A DNA stretch of 64,000 bases from Leptolyngbya boryana PCC 6306. GTDB lineage: Bacteria; Cyanobacteriota; Cyanobacteriia; Leptolyngbyales; Leptolyngbyaceae. Below are positions 52,370-61,251 of the stretch, one piece after another. Below the pieces are notes generated by a model. That model did no database searches, was not told the origin of the DNA, and saw only the letters and a list, made by a program, of their open reading frames with translations. Where the stretch lies: contig NZ_KB731324.1 of the NCBI RefSeq assembly GCF_000353285.1, positions 514,577 through 578,576 on the forward strand, given 5' to 3'. The position numbers and the translations under genes are program-made. Numbering within the stretch: position 1 is the stretch's first letter; each line of letters opens with the position of its first letter.

Positions 52370-52969
52370 ATGCCAAACTTTGCCCTTGCAATTCATACCA
52401 GTAGTCCTGATTTAGGACTCGCGATCGCTTCTCTCTCAGGTGAATCTCGATTGTCGGTTCAACCCCTAGGACGCGACCTATCAAGTCTATTACACACCCA
52501 TCTAGTCGAATTTCTCGCCCCTCAAACCTGGCAAGATTTAGCCTTTATTGCCGTGGCGATCGGGCCGGGAGGCTTTACGGGAACTCGAATCGGTGTAGTG
52601 CTAGCTCGCACTTTAGCCCAACAGTTAGAAATTCCCCTGTTCGGGGTTTCGAGTTTGGCAGCCGTTGCATCAGGTCACACAGGCACGATCGCGCTACAGA
52701 TGCCTGCTCAGCGAGGTGAACTCCACACAGCAATCTACCGAAATGGCGAAGCAATTCAATCGGATGCCGTGATGACAACTGAGCAATGGAGAGATGCTCT
52801 GGATCAGCATTCCATCGATCGCCGAATTGAGGTCGGTTCAGAACAAGGGCAGTATGTTGAGGGAATCTTAGAGATCGCGCTGCAACAGTGGCAAAAAGGG
52901 GAGCGCCCCCATTGGTCAGAAGCGCTCCCCTACTACGGTCAACATCCAGTTGCAATCAAAGCAAATTAG
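52370..52969 (+). CDS. tsaB: tRNA threonylcarbamoyladenosine biosynthesis protein TsaB
   Basis: The 199-residue protein has the TsaB pattern: LAIHTSSPDLGLAIAS and AVAIGPGGFTGTRIGVVLARTLAQQL (about 61-87). TsaB scaffolds the TsaD-TsaE complex that adds the threonylcarbamoyl group to A37 of ANN-decoding tRNAs. It is shorter than E. coli TsaB (231 residues), mostly at the C-terminus. Its end overlaps the convergent secreted protein gene by four bases. The gene is otherwise free-standing. Confidence 0.93.
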   Translation: MPNFALAIHTSSPDLGLAIASLSGESRLSVQPLGRDLSSLLHTHLVEFLAPQTWQDLAFIAVAIGPGGFTGTRIGVVLARTLAQQLEIPLFGVSSLAAVASGHTGTIALQMPAQRGELHTAIYRNGEAIQSDAVMTTEQWRDALDQHSIDRRIEVGSEQGQYVEGILEIALQQWQKGERPHWSEALPYYGQHPVAIKAN

Positions 52970-53406
52970 TTCGAGCGATCGAGACTCTCTTGCAATGCAT
53001 CGCCACTGCGCTCTGCCGTATCCGGATACACTTGTCCGAAATCTTTCACGGCTTCCTTCGTTTCCTCAGCAATCCGCTTCACCCGTTGTCCAAGATTACC
53101 CTCAGTTTCACGAGCTTCGCGATTCCATTCACCCGTCGTTTTAGGACGATCGCTGTTATTGCTATCCAAGTCGCGATTGATCTTCTGCATCATTTGCTTT
53201 GCGCCCGGTTGAGCCTCAGCACTCGATGCTCCTTTCCCTTCATAGATCGTTCTTTGCTTAGCACTGGGGCTATCCGGCGCACCTGGAGAATAGGATGGAT
53301 CGGCTGCATGAGCTGCCTGCATCGGTGCAATTACAGCAATTCCTACAATAAAAATCACCAATACAATTCGGCGAATTTCGCGCACAACTCGGTTTAATCT
53401 ATTCAT
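52966..53406 (-). CDS. Small exported protein with signal peptide, unknown function
   Basis: The 146-residue protein has a basic N-terminus and hydrophobic signal (residues about 8-36, cleavage near AHAAD). The mature part is polar, rich in Ser, Gly, Glu and Lys, with a central acidic/basic helix (EWNREARETEGNLGQRVKRI, then EETKEAVKDFG). No known domain is visible. It is likely periplasmic. It lies tail to tail with tsaB, overlapping by four bases. Confidence 0.65.
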   Translation of the reverse strand: MNRLNRVVREIRRIVLVIFIVGIAVIAPMQAAHAADPSYSPGAPDSPSAKQRTIYEGKGASSAEAQPGAKQMMQKINRDLDSNNSDRPKTTGEWNREARETEGNLGQRVKRIAEETKEAVKDFGQVYPDTAERSGDALQESLDRSN

Positions 53407-53510
53407 CAGTCATATCCTCAACATTGACGACGTATGAATCCTAGAAGGAATGAATTCCCTCGATCGTCAATCCCAAGAAAGGTTCACCATAAACCGTTGG
53501 AAAGAGATCA

Positions 53511-53981
53511 ATGCAGCTTCAAGCAAATCTGATTACCCCTGAAAGCTTCCGCCCCTTTGGACAAGTGATTCAAGCCTCTGTCGATGGCAAAACTTTCGAT
53601 CGAGAAGATGCCCAACTTCACCTGCAAAATGGCATCCCCCGGTTCTACATTATGCGATTGCAGCATCGGGGGAGAACGTTTCATAAAATCACCCGTCATC
53701 AGCAATGCACGCAGTGTCTCGGCGCTTTAGAAGGCAGAGAATGGCTAATCGCCGTCGCACCTCCATCTGAAGCCGCTGCACCCGCGATCGCAGATCTGAC
53801 TGCCTTCCGAATTCCCGGCAATTGTTTCATCAAGCTCGATCTCGGAACCTGGCATGCCGGACCTTACTTCGATAGCGATGTCGTTGACTTTTACAATCTC
53901 GAACTTAGCGACACCAATCTCGTCGATCACGACACCTGCGATTTGAAATCGACCTATGGAACTGAATTTGAGATTATTTGA
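53511..53981 (+). CDS. allA: Ureidoglycolate lyase
   Basis: The 156-residue cupin-fold protein matches AllA: LITPESFRPFGQVIQA, YIMRLQHRGRTFHKITRHQQCTQCLGALEG (residues about 48-77, metal-binding region) and LDLGTWHAGPYF. It cleaves ureidoglycolate to glyoxylate and urea in allantoin breakdown. No other allantoin or urease genes are in the window, so the rest of the pathway must be elsewhere. Its 3' end overlaps the next gene (minus strand) by eight bases. Confidence 0.9.
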   Translation: MQLQANLITPESFRPFGQVIQASVDGKTFDREDAQLHLQNGIPRFYIMRLQHRGRTFHKITRHQQCTQCLGALEGREWLIAVAPPSEAAAPAIADLTAFRIPGNCFIKLDLGTWHAGPYFDSDVVDFYNLELSDTNLVDHDTCDLKSTYGTEFEII

Positions 53982-54246
53982 GCCGAATTCCGGTCGTTTC
54001 AACCCCGATCGCGCCCTCGGCTCGCAGAGCAATCCAGACCAATCTCGCCAGCATGTGATCGTCTGCCACACTCCCGAGCAGAACCACAATCTTGCCGCGT
54101 TGCGTGACTCTGACACCTTCTAGCTCCTCAGAAGAAAATTCAGCTTGAAAAGCCTGTAAAACTCGTTTTGCTAAACCACTGTGGTCATATTCGCCAGTCA
54201 GACCGACTCGCTCAGGTGGAATTTTACTTAAAAGGGAGGATGTCAT
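53974..54246 (-). CDS. Small BON-like protein
   Basis: I use the ATG complementary to 54244-54246, giving 90 residues. The longer open frame to 54483 carries an N-terminal extension with no clear domain. The product contains a BON-like helix-strand pattern: GLAKRVLQAFQAEFSSEELEGVRVTQRGKIVVLLGSV and ARLVWIALRAEGAIGVETTGIRL. BON domains bind phospholipid membranes or other proteins. The family call is moderate. The ribosome binding site is weak. Confidence 0.6.
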   Translation of the reverse strand: MTSSLLSKIPPERVGLTGEYDHSGLAKRVLQAFQAEFSSEELEGVRVTQRGKIVVLLGSVADDHMLARLVWIALRAEGAIGVETTGIRLK

Positions 54247-54660
54247 AGTTTCACAAAAAAATTGGGAATCACACGATTCGGACAAGGTGTCGATCGACAA
54301 AAATGATTGAACTTGCGCCCTGATCTTAGTCATCTCAGTCTGGTAGTAGGGGAGAGCCAGTGTTTTCACACTTGACAACATTAAAGGTTTCACAAAGTTT
54401 TTAGACAATCTACCTTCAGGTAGAGGTTTTTCTACTGAAATAATAATTAAAAACGCCTGAAATTGAGCCAATTTCAGATTCAAATGGCAATTTCTCTACA
54501 CAATTGACTAAATCGCCAATAGATGAAATTTATCTGTCCGTATTTCTTCGGAGCTATCCAATTCAAGATTCGTGAAGCTGAAATGAGCATGGACGCGATC
54601 CCCGAACACTTCGGAACATCCTGCTCTTGCGATCGATCCTCCTTTCAGCCTATGAAAATT

Positions 54661-56928
54661 TCACCGTACAACTTGTCGCATGTAATCGCCCCAGAGTTTT
54701 GCCGCTAAGCCACTATTTCCGTCAGTCGGCTTATTATCGTCGTTTCCGAGCCAAACCCCCGTGACAATCTTCTGACTGGGGACATAGCCAATAAACCAGA
54801 GATCTTTGTTGTCGTTGGTGGTTCCCGTTTTGCCCACTTCGCCAAGCCCGATCGCCGCACTGCGCCCCGTGCCTGATTGCACAACCCCACGCAGCAATGT
54901 TGTCATCGTATTGGCGACTTCAGGCTGGATCACTTGTGCATTATTCTCACTATCTTGATCCGCCTGATAAATCACTCGACACGTCGAGATATCTTGACGA
55001 TTTTGACAATCCCCACTATCGATAATGCGTTTAATCGTATGCGGACGATTCCGAACGCCTTCGTTTGCCAAGACTCCAAACGCGCTGGTCATTTCCAAAG
55101 GAGTCGTTTCACTCTGTCCTAAGACTAAACCCGGAACGGCTTTCAAGGTGGATTGCACGCCCATGCGCTGTGCCATCTGCACCACTTTATCTAAGCCCAC
55201 ATCTTGAGCCACTCGCAGCGCAACAACATTCAACGATTGAGCCATACCCGTATAGAAATCCCCACCGCCTGAACATCCCGCAAAAGTCTGTCCTCCCCAG
55301 TTTAGAGGCGCACAAGAGTAGGTGGTTCCGGGAGAAATGCCTTGTTCTAGGGCAGCGGCGTAAGCAAAAATTTTGAAGGTTGATCCGGGTTGACGTAGGG
55401 CTTGAGTCACGCGGTTAAATTGACTTTCTTGATAATCCACACCGCCGACCAGTGCCAGGACTGCTCCGGTTTTCGCATCGATCGTCACCACTGCGCCTTG
55501 AGAATATCCAGCACTCGCTCCGTTCGTTTCAACGCTATTTTTTAGACTGCGCTCAGCAGCGGCTTGCATTTTACGATCGAGTCCTGTTTCAACAATGAAA
55601 TTCCCCTCTCTCGCCAATCTCCCGCCGAGCAAAGAATCCAGTTCATCAAACACTGCACTGTAGAAATAAGGCGCAATTGATCCCTGCAATTCTTGCCGTG
55701 CTTTTGGACTAATTTCGATCCGCGATCGACGAGCACGATCGGCTTCTTCTTGAGACACCATGCCTTGTTGTGCCATCCGTTCCAACACGCGATCGCGATA
55801 TTCAACTGCCGCTTTGTAGTTGGTCACTGGGTTAAAACTGTTCGGCGCAGGCAAAATTCCCACCAGTGTGGCGGCTTCGGATAACGTTAAATCTTTAGAC
55901 GCTTTACCAAAGTAGAACTGAGCCGCATCTTCAAATCCGTAAATCCCGCTGCCCAGATAAACTCGGTTCAAATACATTCTGAGCAGAAAGTTTTTGCTAT
56001 AAACGGTTTCGAGTTTGAGTGAGACGATCGCTTCTCGAATCTTCCGAGCCGCCGAATCTTGCCGTCCCACGTAATCTGGAAAAACACTTCTCGCAAGTTG
56101 CTGAGTGATCGTACTTCCGCCTTCTCGAATCTCGCCGCCTCGAACGTTCGTAACGACCGCGCGAAGTGTCCCGATCGGATCGACCCCAAAATGCCAGTAA
56201 TAGCGAGAATCTTCAGACGCCATAACGGCTCTCGGCAAGTAGGGCGAAAACTCCGAGAGATTTTGAATTTCAATATGTCGATCGGTTCTTGGTGTCCGCA
56301 AAGGTTGACCATCTCGCGAATTCACCACGACTGGTCCTTGAACCGATTCGGGCAACGGATAGACAGAAAATCTTTGCCACTCAAAGGCGATCGCTAACGT
56401 TGCGATCGCGCTCAACCCACTTATCCCAAACAATCCATATCGAACTGCTTTTAGATACCAGGGCAAGGGGTCTTTATATTGGACTCGAACGGCTGCCGCA
56501 AGTTCAGGCGGCCCAAGCGTAATAATGTCTCCGTTGTAAAGAATCGTCGATTTCAGCTTGCGTTTGCCGCGATACATGCCATTCGTTGACCCTTCATCGC
56601 GAATCACAAATCTCGATCGTGTAGGCAATCCTAAAAATTTCCGTTTGCGATCGCGCTTAATCACCGCATGAACTTGGCTGACCACGGGATTGCGCACCAC
56701 AATATCGCAAGACTTAGAACTGCGCCCCACCGTATAGCGATCGCCCAAAAGCGGAAAAACTTGTGCTTTTGGAGCGTCAGCATCTTGAATCAACAGCTCT
56801 GGCACTCGCGCATTTGGCTTCAACTTCAGCTTAGAAAAGTCGATCCGCGTGAAGGTGGTCTTCACAGCTTGAGTGAGCGTGCCGAGGACGGTTTGGGAAC
56901 GGCGAGGGGGCAGAGGCGGTTGAGTCAT
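54661..56928 (-). CDS. FHA-domain class A penicillin-binding protein (PBP1A type)
   Basis: The 755-residue protein joins four parts. An N-terminal FHA domain (about 45-150) has YTVGRSSKSCDIVV and DEGSTNGMYRGKR. A single membrane anchor follows (about 165-183). The GT51 transglycosylase domain has EDSRYYWHFGVD (239-250) and EGGSTITQQLAR (269-280). The transpeptidase domain has STFK (516-519, catalytic serine) and KTGTT near 700. It polymerises and crosslinks peptidoglycan. The FHA domain binds phosphothreonine peptides, so Ser/Thr kinase signalling may control this synthase. FHA fusions to PBPs are unusual outside cyanobacteria, as far as I know. Confidence 0.93.
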   Translation of the reverse strand: MTQPPLPPRRSQTVLGTLTQAVKTTFTRIDFSKLKLKPNARVPELLIQDADAPKAQVFPLLGDRYTVGRSSKSCDIVVRNPVVSQVHAVIKRDRKRKFLGLPTRSRFVIRDEGSTNGMYRGKRKLKSTILYNGDIITLGPPELAAAVRVQYKDPLPWYLKAVRYGLFGISGLSAIATLAIAFEWQRFSVYPLPESVQGPVVVNSRDGQPLRTPRTDRHIEIQNLSEFSPYLPRAVMASEDSRYYWHFGVDPIGTLRAVVTNVRGGEIREGGSTITQQLARSVFPDYVGRQDSAARKIREAIVSLKLETVYSKNFLLRMYLNRVYLGSGIYGFEDAAQFYFGKASKDLTLSEAATLVGILPAPNSFNPVTNYKAAVEYRDRVLERMAQQGMVSQEEADRARRSRIEISPKARQELQGSIAPYFYSAVFDELDSLLGGRLAREGNFIVETGLDRKMQAAAERSLKNSVETNGASAGYSQGAVVTIDAKTGAVLALVGGVDYQESQFNRVTQALRQPGSTFKIFAYAAALEQGISPGTTYSCAPLNWGGQTFAGCSGGGDFYTGMAQSLNVVALRVAQDVGLDKVVQMAQRMGVQSTLKAVPGLVLGQSETTPLEMTSAFGVLANEGVRNRPHTIKRIIDSGDCQNRQDISTCRVIYQADQDSENNAQVIQPEVANTMTTLLRGVVQSGTGRSAAIGLGEVGKTGTTNDNKDLWFIGYVPSQKIVTGVWLGNDDNKPTDGNSGLAAKLWGDYMRQVVR

Positions 56929-56971
56929 GCGGGGCGGGATCGGTAAGAACTGACAATATTCTAGTCAAAGT

Positions 56972-56997
56972 AGGGAGTGGGGAGTGGGGAGTGGGGG
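56972..56997. repeat. Heptad repeat (GGGGAGT)n, locus 5 of 5
   Basis: AGGGAGTGGGGAGTGGGGAG plus TGGGGG contains three or four tandem heptads in the opposite orientation to loci 1 and 4. It lies upstream of the FHA-PBP1A gene and downstream of the YiaA-like gene, both on the minus strand. Confidence 0.8.
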
Positions 56998-57045
56998 AAA
57001 ACTGCCTCCCACTTTTCCAACTCTCTTCCTCTATTTCCTACTTAA

Positions 57046-57333
57046 CTACTTATTGAAGGGATCGTGTTCCGCTAACATTCGTTCTAATTTCGCTTCATCG
57101 ACTCGTGAAATGATTCGTTTCGCTTCGTGCATATCGCGAGTCGTCTTTGCCACGCTAAAGGTAGATGCCACTGTGAAAATCGTTCCCATGCCGATGTAAC
57201 CTTTCACCCAGCCATCAACCGGGAGATAACAAATCCCGATCGTCGTCGCTGACAGTGAAATCACAAACGATGCCCAAGACTGAAAAATCCAAGCGCTGCT
57301 GTGAGCTTGAGTGGAACTATCATACTTTTGCAT
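57046..57333 (-). CDS. YiaA/YiaB-family membrane protein
   Basis: The ATG complementary to 57331-57333 is preceded by GAGG five bases upstream and gives 95 residues. The protein has two membrane helices and the YiaAB pattern: SSAWIFQSWASFVISL, IGICYLPVDGWVKGYIGMGTIFTV, and a C-terminal RDMHEAKRIISRVDEAKLE. The function is unknown in all bacteria. It lies upstream of the FHA-PBP1A gene on the same strand, with a heptad repeat between them. Confidence 0.88.
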   Translation of the reverse strand: MQKYDSSTQAHSSAWIFQSWASFVISLSATTIGICYLPVDGWVKGYIGMGTIFTVASTFSVAKTTRDMHEAKRIISRVDEAKLERMLAEHDPFNK

Positions 57334-57717
57334 GGTGACCTCTAAATTCAAGAACGGTTTTGATGTCTCTAACGGTAGTGTTTAATTCGGATACGTAGGA
57401 TAAAAAATAGGACACTCTCTAATTCGTCCTGTTTCGCCTTAAGAAGTCCGTAGAAGATGAAAGAAGCGACTCGAATCATCAAGACATTGTGACGAAATAG
57501 TAAAATATCCCAATTTCAGTTACAATTTGTCACAAATTTACGAACGGGCTAATTACACTTGAGTAGAGATCGGGCATTTTTGAACGAGGAGCGAGGGACA
57601 GCGATCGATGAGTTAGACACACGTTTTTATTACGGATTTTTGGCTCTTCGGATTGTTTCTGCCGTTCAGAGTGCGCTTTACGTAACTGCCTTCCCACATC
57701 AGCATTGTTGACAACCT
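57334..57717. promoter_or_regulatory. Divergent intergenic region between the YiaA-like gene and NDH-2
   Basis: This 384-base region should hold promoters for the YiaA-like gene and NDH-2. It contains widely separated ATTGTGAC (57486-57493) and GTCACAAAT (57529-57537), too far apart for one site. I see no small gene, hairpin terminator or tRNA. Confidence 0.4.
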
Positions 57718-59058
57718 ATGGAACCTGTGACAACACCGCCCAAGCATCGTGTGGTTATTATCGGGGGTGGATTTGGGGGCTTATATGCCGCTCAAAGCCT
57801 CAACCGCGCCGATGTTGAAGTAACGCTCATTGATAAACGCAATTTTCATCTGTTCCAACCGCTCCTCTATCAAGTTGCGACTGGGACACTTTCGCCAGCG
57901 GACATTTCTTCACCGCTGCGCTCTGTGCTCAGCCGTCAGAAAAATGCTCGCGTTTTGATGGAAGAAGCGATCGATATTGATCCTGAGAATCATCAAGTTG
58001 TGACTCGACGTGGCACGATTCCTTACGACAGCTTAATCGTGGCAACGGGTGCAAGCCATCACTACTTTGGCAATGACCAATGGAAAGACGATGCACCGGG
58101 TCTGAAGACGGTCGAAGATGCAGTCGAAATGCGTCGCCGGATTTTCTCGGCATTTGAAGCAGCCGAGAAAGAGACTGATCCCGAAAAGCGCCGATCGCTG
58201 CTGACCTTTATGGTCGTGGGTGCGGGTCCAACCGGAGTTGAGATTGCAGGCGCGATCGCAGAACTTGCAAAAGAAACGCTGAAGAATGATTTTCGGAGCA
58301 TCGATACGACAGAAGCTCAAATTCTGCTCGTTGAAGGCTTGGATCGAGTTTTGCCTCCGTATCCGGCTGATTTGTCGGTCAAAGCGGCTGAATCCCTTGA
58401 AAAACTAGGGGTAACGGTGCGGACGAAGACCAAGGTGATCAACATCGATGGCGAAACCGTGACGTTGGAATACAACGACGAGCGGGAAGTAATTTCTGCC
58501 AAGACGATCATTTGGGCGGCTGGGGTGAAAGCCTCAGGCGTAGGTCGAGTGATTTCTGATCGGACTGGGGCATCACTCGATCGCGCTGGTCGGGTGATGG
58601 TTGAGCCGGATATGAGTGTTCCGAATCATCCAAATATCTTCGTGATTGGCGATTTAGCACACTGGGCAGATTCAGAAGGCAAACCGTTGCCTGGGATTGC
58701 CCCCGTCGCAATGCAAGCAGGAAAATTTGTTGCCAAATTGATCAAGGCGCGAGTCGAGAATAAAACACTACCCGTGTTTAAATACCAAGACTTGGGCAGC
58801 CTTGCAGTCATTGCACAAAATAAAGCCGTTGCGAATGTCGGCGGATTCCACCTGTCGGGATTCATCGCCTGGTTTATTTGGATTGTGGCACACGTTTACT
58901 TCCTGATCGAGTTTGATAATAAGCTCGTCGTGATGATTCAGTGGGCGTGGAACTATATCACTCGGGCACGCGGGGCGCGGATTATTACAGGAGGGGTTCC
59001 AACACCTATAGAAGCTCCACCTGCAAGACCCAGACAAGAAACTCCGGTCGAGGTGTAA
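57718..59058 (+). CDS. Type II NAD(P)H dehydrogenase (NDH-2)
   Basis: The 446-residue flavoprotein has the N-terminal FAD motif RVVIIGGGFGGLYAAQSL (residues about 11-28), the NAD motif TFMVVGAGPTGVEIAGAIAEL (about 163-183) and the FAD segment NIFVIGDLAHW. A C-terminal amphipathic region (LSGFIAWFIWIVAHVYFLIE) should bind the membrane. NDH-2 oxidises NADH (or NADPH) and passes electrons to plastoquinone without pumping protons. It ends in a strong intrinsic terminator. The cyanobacterial paralogue type (NdbA, B or C) cannot be told from this sequence alone. Confidence 0.93.
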   Translation: MEPVTTPPKHRVVIIGGGFGGLYAAQSLNRADVEVTLIDKRNFHLFQPLLYQVATGTLSPADISSPLRSVLSRQKNARVLMEEAIDIDPENHQVVTRRGTIPYDSLIVATGASHHYFGNDQWKDDAPGLKTVEDAVEMRRRIFSAFEAAEKETDPEKRRSLLTFMVVGAGPTGVEIAGAIAELAKETLKNDFRSIDTTEAQILLVEGLDRVLPPYPADLSVKAAESLEKLGVTVRTKTKVINIDGETVTLEYNDEREVISAKTIIWAAGVKASGVGRVISDRTGASLDRAGRVMVEPDMSVPNHPNIFVIGDLAHWADSEGKPLPGIAPVAMQAGKFVAKLIKARVENKTLPVFKYQDLGSLAVIAQNKAVANVGGFHLSGFIAWFIWIVAHVYFLIEFDNKLVVMIQWAWNYITRARGARIITGGVPTPIEAPPARPRQETPVEV

Positions 59059-59075
59059 CCCGATCGATTGATAAT

Positions 59076-59113
59076 AAACAGGCACTCGGTTTTAACCCTG
59101 TGCCTGTTTTTTT
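59076..59113 (+). terminator. Intrinsic terminator of NDH-2
   Basis: AAACAGGCAC (59076-59085) pairs perfectly with GTGCCTGTTT (59100-59109), followed by a T run to 59113. It lies 18 bases after the NDH-2 stop codon. Confidence 0.9.
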
Positions 59114-59125
59114 GTGTTTGTTCAG

Positions 59126-59839
59126 ATGTCCCAACTCCAAAGGCTAGTGATTGTTGAATCTCAGGTCAAAGGTTCAATCGTTGCTTTATCTTCAGAACAG
59201 CAGCATTATCTTCAACGCGTGTTGAGATTGAAAAATGGCGATCGCTTTATTGCACTCGATGGCAAAGGTCAAACTTGGGCTGCCATTCTAGAATCAGATC
59301 AAGCCACATTGATTGAATCAATTCACGCATCATCAGAGCTAACAGTCTCGGTCACGTTGATGTTAGCGCTGCCGAAAACCGGATTTGATGACGTAGTTCG
59401 ACAAGTAACCGAACTCGGTGTCAGTTGTATCGTGCCCGTGATCAGCGATCGCACGTTACTCAATCCCAGTGGTAATAAACTCGATCGCTGGCGGCGCATT
59501 GCTCAAGAAGCTGCTGAACAATCCGAGCGGCAAATTGTGCCCACGATTTTAGAACCGTTGCCCTTCAAAACTGCATTAGATCTGCAAGCTGATTCAAAAT
59601 ATCTCTGTGCCGAGCGCGGCTCCTCTCAGCATTTACTCAATTGTGAGTTGGGCAAATCGGTCATGATCGCGATCGGCTGTGAAGGCGGTTGGACAGCGCA
59701 AGAAATTGAACTGGCGATCGCAAAACAATATCAGCCTGTCACATTAGGAAAACGCATTTTAAGAGCAGTCACGGCTCCGGTCACAGCCCTTTCTCTGATT
59801 GCCGGAATGGTAGAAAGCCGCGCTGCGAGTGAAGACTAG
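59126..59839 (+). CDS. rsmE: 16S rRNA m3U1498 methyltransferase RsmE
   Basis: The start ATG at 59126 follows the NDH-2 terminator; an upstream GTG at 59114 abuts the T run and is unlikely. The 237-residue protein has the RsmE SPOUT pattern: an N-terminal PUA-like part with HYLQRVLRLKNGDRF, LMLALPKTGFDDVVRQVTELGV, and the SAM-binding knot GCEGGWTAQEIELA ... LGKRILRAVTAPVTALSLI. It methylates U1498 in 16S rRNA. It precedes the TPR protein gene by 24 bases on the same strand. Confidence 0.95.
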   Translation: MSQLQRLVIVESQVKGSIVALSSEQQHYLQRVLRLKNGDRFIALDGKGQTWAAILESDQATLIESIHASSELTVSVTLMLALPKTGFDDVVRQVTELGVSCIVPVISDRTLLNPSGNKLDRWRRIAQEAAEQSERQIVPTILEPLPFKTALDLQADSKYLCAERGSSQHLLNCELGKSVMIAIGCEGGWTAQEIELAIAKQYQPVTLGKRILRAVTAPVTALSLIAGMVESRAASED

Positions 59840-59863
59840 AAGAGCAGATTTTCGCATTAATGT

Positions 59864-60961
59864 ATGTCGCTGGATCAAATTGCTGCGGCGTTCGATCGTC
59901 GAGATTACAATCTTGCCGCTCGTTTGCTAAAAGAATTCCTCAAAGAATCACCTCAAAACCCTTGGGGGCATATCTACAAAGCGCGTTTGTACGAAGTGTC
60001 AGAACATTTTGAAAATGCAACAGCAATCTACCAGCAACTGTTGAAAAGTGTCACACATCCGAAAATTGTGTCTCACGCGCGGCAAGGACTGCAACGCATT
60101 GAAGCGCGATTACAAGTCAAACGTCAACAAGCGATCGCGGCCGCCAAATCTGATCCTCAAAATACAGAACCGGGCTTATTGATTCTTGAAGCGATCGCGC
60201 CGGAAATTCGTGCTCAAGCGGCAAAAGCTCTGGCTCAAATCATGAATTTGGATGTGTACACGGCTCGATTGCACCTACCAAATCGCGGTTGGAAGATTTA
60301 TCGCTTAGGTGCGATCGGAGAAATGAATCTCTACACCGAACAACTCAGAACCGCGAATATTCCGGCATTCTGCGTAACTGAGGTCGATTTACAACAGGTT
60401 TCAGTCTTTGAAGTGCAGTATTTTGAAGACTATGCGCCTCAAGCGATCGTGGTTTGTCAAAATCAGCAAGGACAACTAGGCTCACTGAGCTTTGATTGGT
60501 CAGAAGTGAGTCAGCGAGTTGAGGGACAGTTACCGATTCTAGAAAATGTAACCGATGTCATCCTAGGCAGAGAAGTTAAACGACGCAGTAAAGCAGAAAC
60601 GTTGGACTATCTGCAAGTGTATGATCTGCATCTACCAAAGCGTCGTTGTATTCTGCGCATGTGTGATTGGCGCTATCAGTTTGATCAAGGGATTGAATTT
60701 GGCGCAATGGGAGATGCCACGATCGAACTTGATCAAGCGATGAATCGCCAGCACTGGAATAGCTTGAAAAACTTCCTAAATGAGCAGCTTCTCAAACAGC
60801 CGTTATGGGCAGATTTTAGTAGCTTTGGAGAAACCGCGATCGAGTTTCCAATGTTGCTCGAAAGGTTGCCTGCTCATGTGCAAGAGTACGATCACGCCCT
60901 TTGGAGTTCCGCCTTTCATCTCTATAGCAGTCTTGCTTTTAATCGTGATGCTCACCGATAG
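59864..60961 (+). CDS. Tetratricopeptide-repeat protein, unknown function
   Basis: The 365-residue protein starts with about two TPR-like helical hairpins (AFDRRDYNLAARLLKEFLKESPQNPWGHIYKARLYEVSEHFENATAIY, residues 9-55) and a basic helix. The remainder is a mixed alpha/beta domain with no motif I recognise, including a cysteine in ILRMCDWRYQFDQG and a conserved-looking ILEAIAPEIRAQAAKALAQIMNLD. No signal peptide or membrane segment is visible. It follows rsmE in the same direction, so they could share a transcript. Confidence 0.7.
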   Translation: MSLDQIAAAFDRRDYNLAARLLKEFLKESPQNPWGHIYKARLYEVSEHFENATAIYQQLLKSVTHPKIVSHARQGLQRIEARLQVKRQQAIAAAKSDPQNTEPGLLILEAIAPEIRAQAAKALAQIMNLDVYTARLHLPNRGWKIYRLGAIGEMNLYTEQLRTANIPAFCVTEVDLQQVSVFEVQYFEDYAPQAIVVCQNQQGQLGSLSFDWSEVSQRVEGQLPILENVTDVILGREVKRRSKAETLDYLQVYDLHLPKRRCILRMCDWRYQFDQGIEFGAMGDATIELDQAMNRQHWNSLKNFLNEQLLKQPLWADFSSFGETAIEFPMLLERLPAHVQEYDHALWSSAFHLYSSLAFNRDAHR

Positions 60962-61015
60962 AGTGTGTGACAAAACTCAAAGCTAAGATAATGATGAACC
61001 ATTGCGGTGCTTCCC

Positions 61016-61156
61016 ATAAAGTTAGATCGTATTACCAGTAATCCGAAGCGGATGAATGGACAACCCTGCATTCGTAATCTCCGCCTTACTGTTCGTCGGG
61101 TAATCGAGCTACTGGCAATTTATCCCGATCGAGAAGAACTCAACATTAACCATTAA
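61016..61156 (+). pseudogene. DUF433 antitoxin-like remnant
   Basis: A 46-codon frame reads LDRITSNPKRMNGQPCIRNL and then a helix (RLTVRRVIELLAIYPDREEL) before a TAA. This matches the N-terminal half of DUF433 proteins. The expected ATG is ATA in this copy (61016-61018), the C-terminal half is missing, and there is no DUF5615-type toxin gene downstream. The first available ATG (61051) would start inside the domain. It is a decayed toxin-antitoxin remnant. The rest of the 290-base gap holds nothing else I can identify. Confidence 0.75.
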
Positions 61157-61251
61157 CACCTACTGTCTAGCTCTCTATAACAAAGACTGGGATTACGTTA
61201 TAGAAAAACGTAATGAGGGAATTTTGAGGAAATCATGCAGAAACTGCGATT

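Noticed and set aside
57486-57537. CRP-like palindrome upstream of NDH-2 (TTGTGAC ... GTCACAA)
   Set aside because: The half-sites are about 36 bases apart, far longer than the 6-base spacer of a CRP site.
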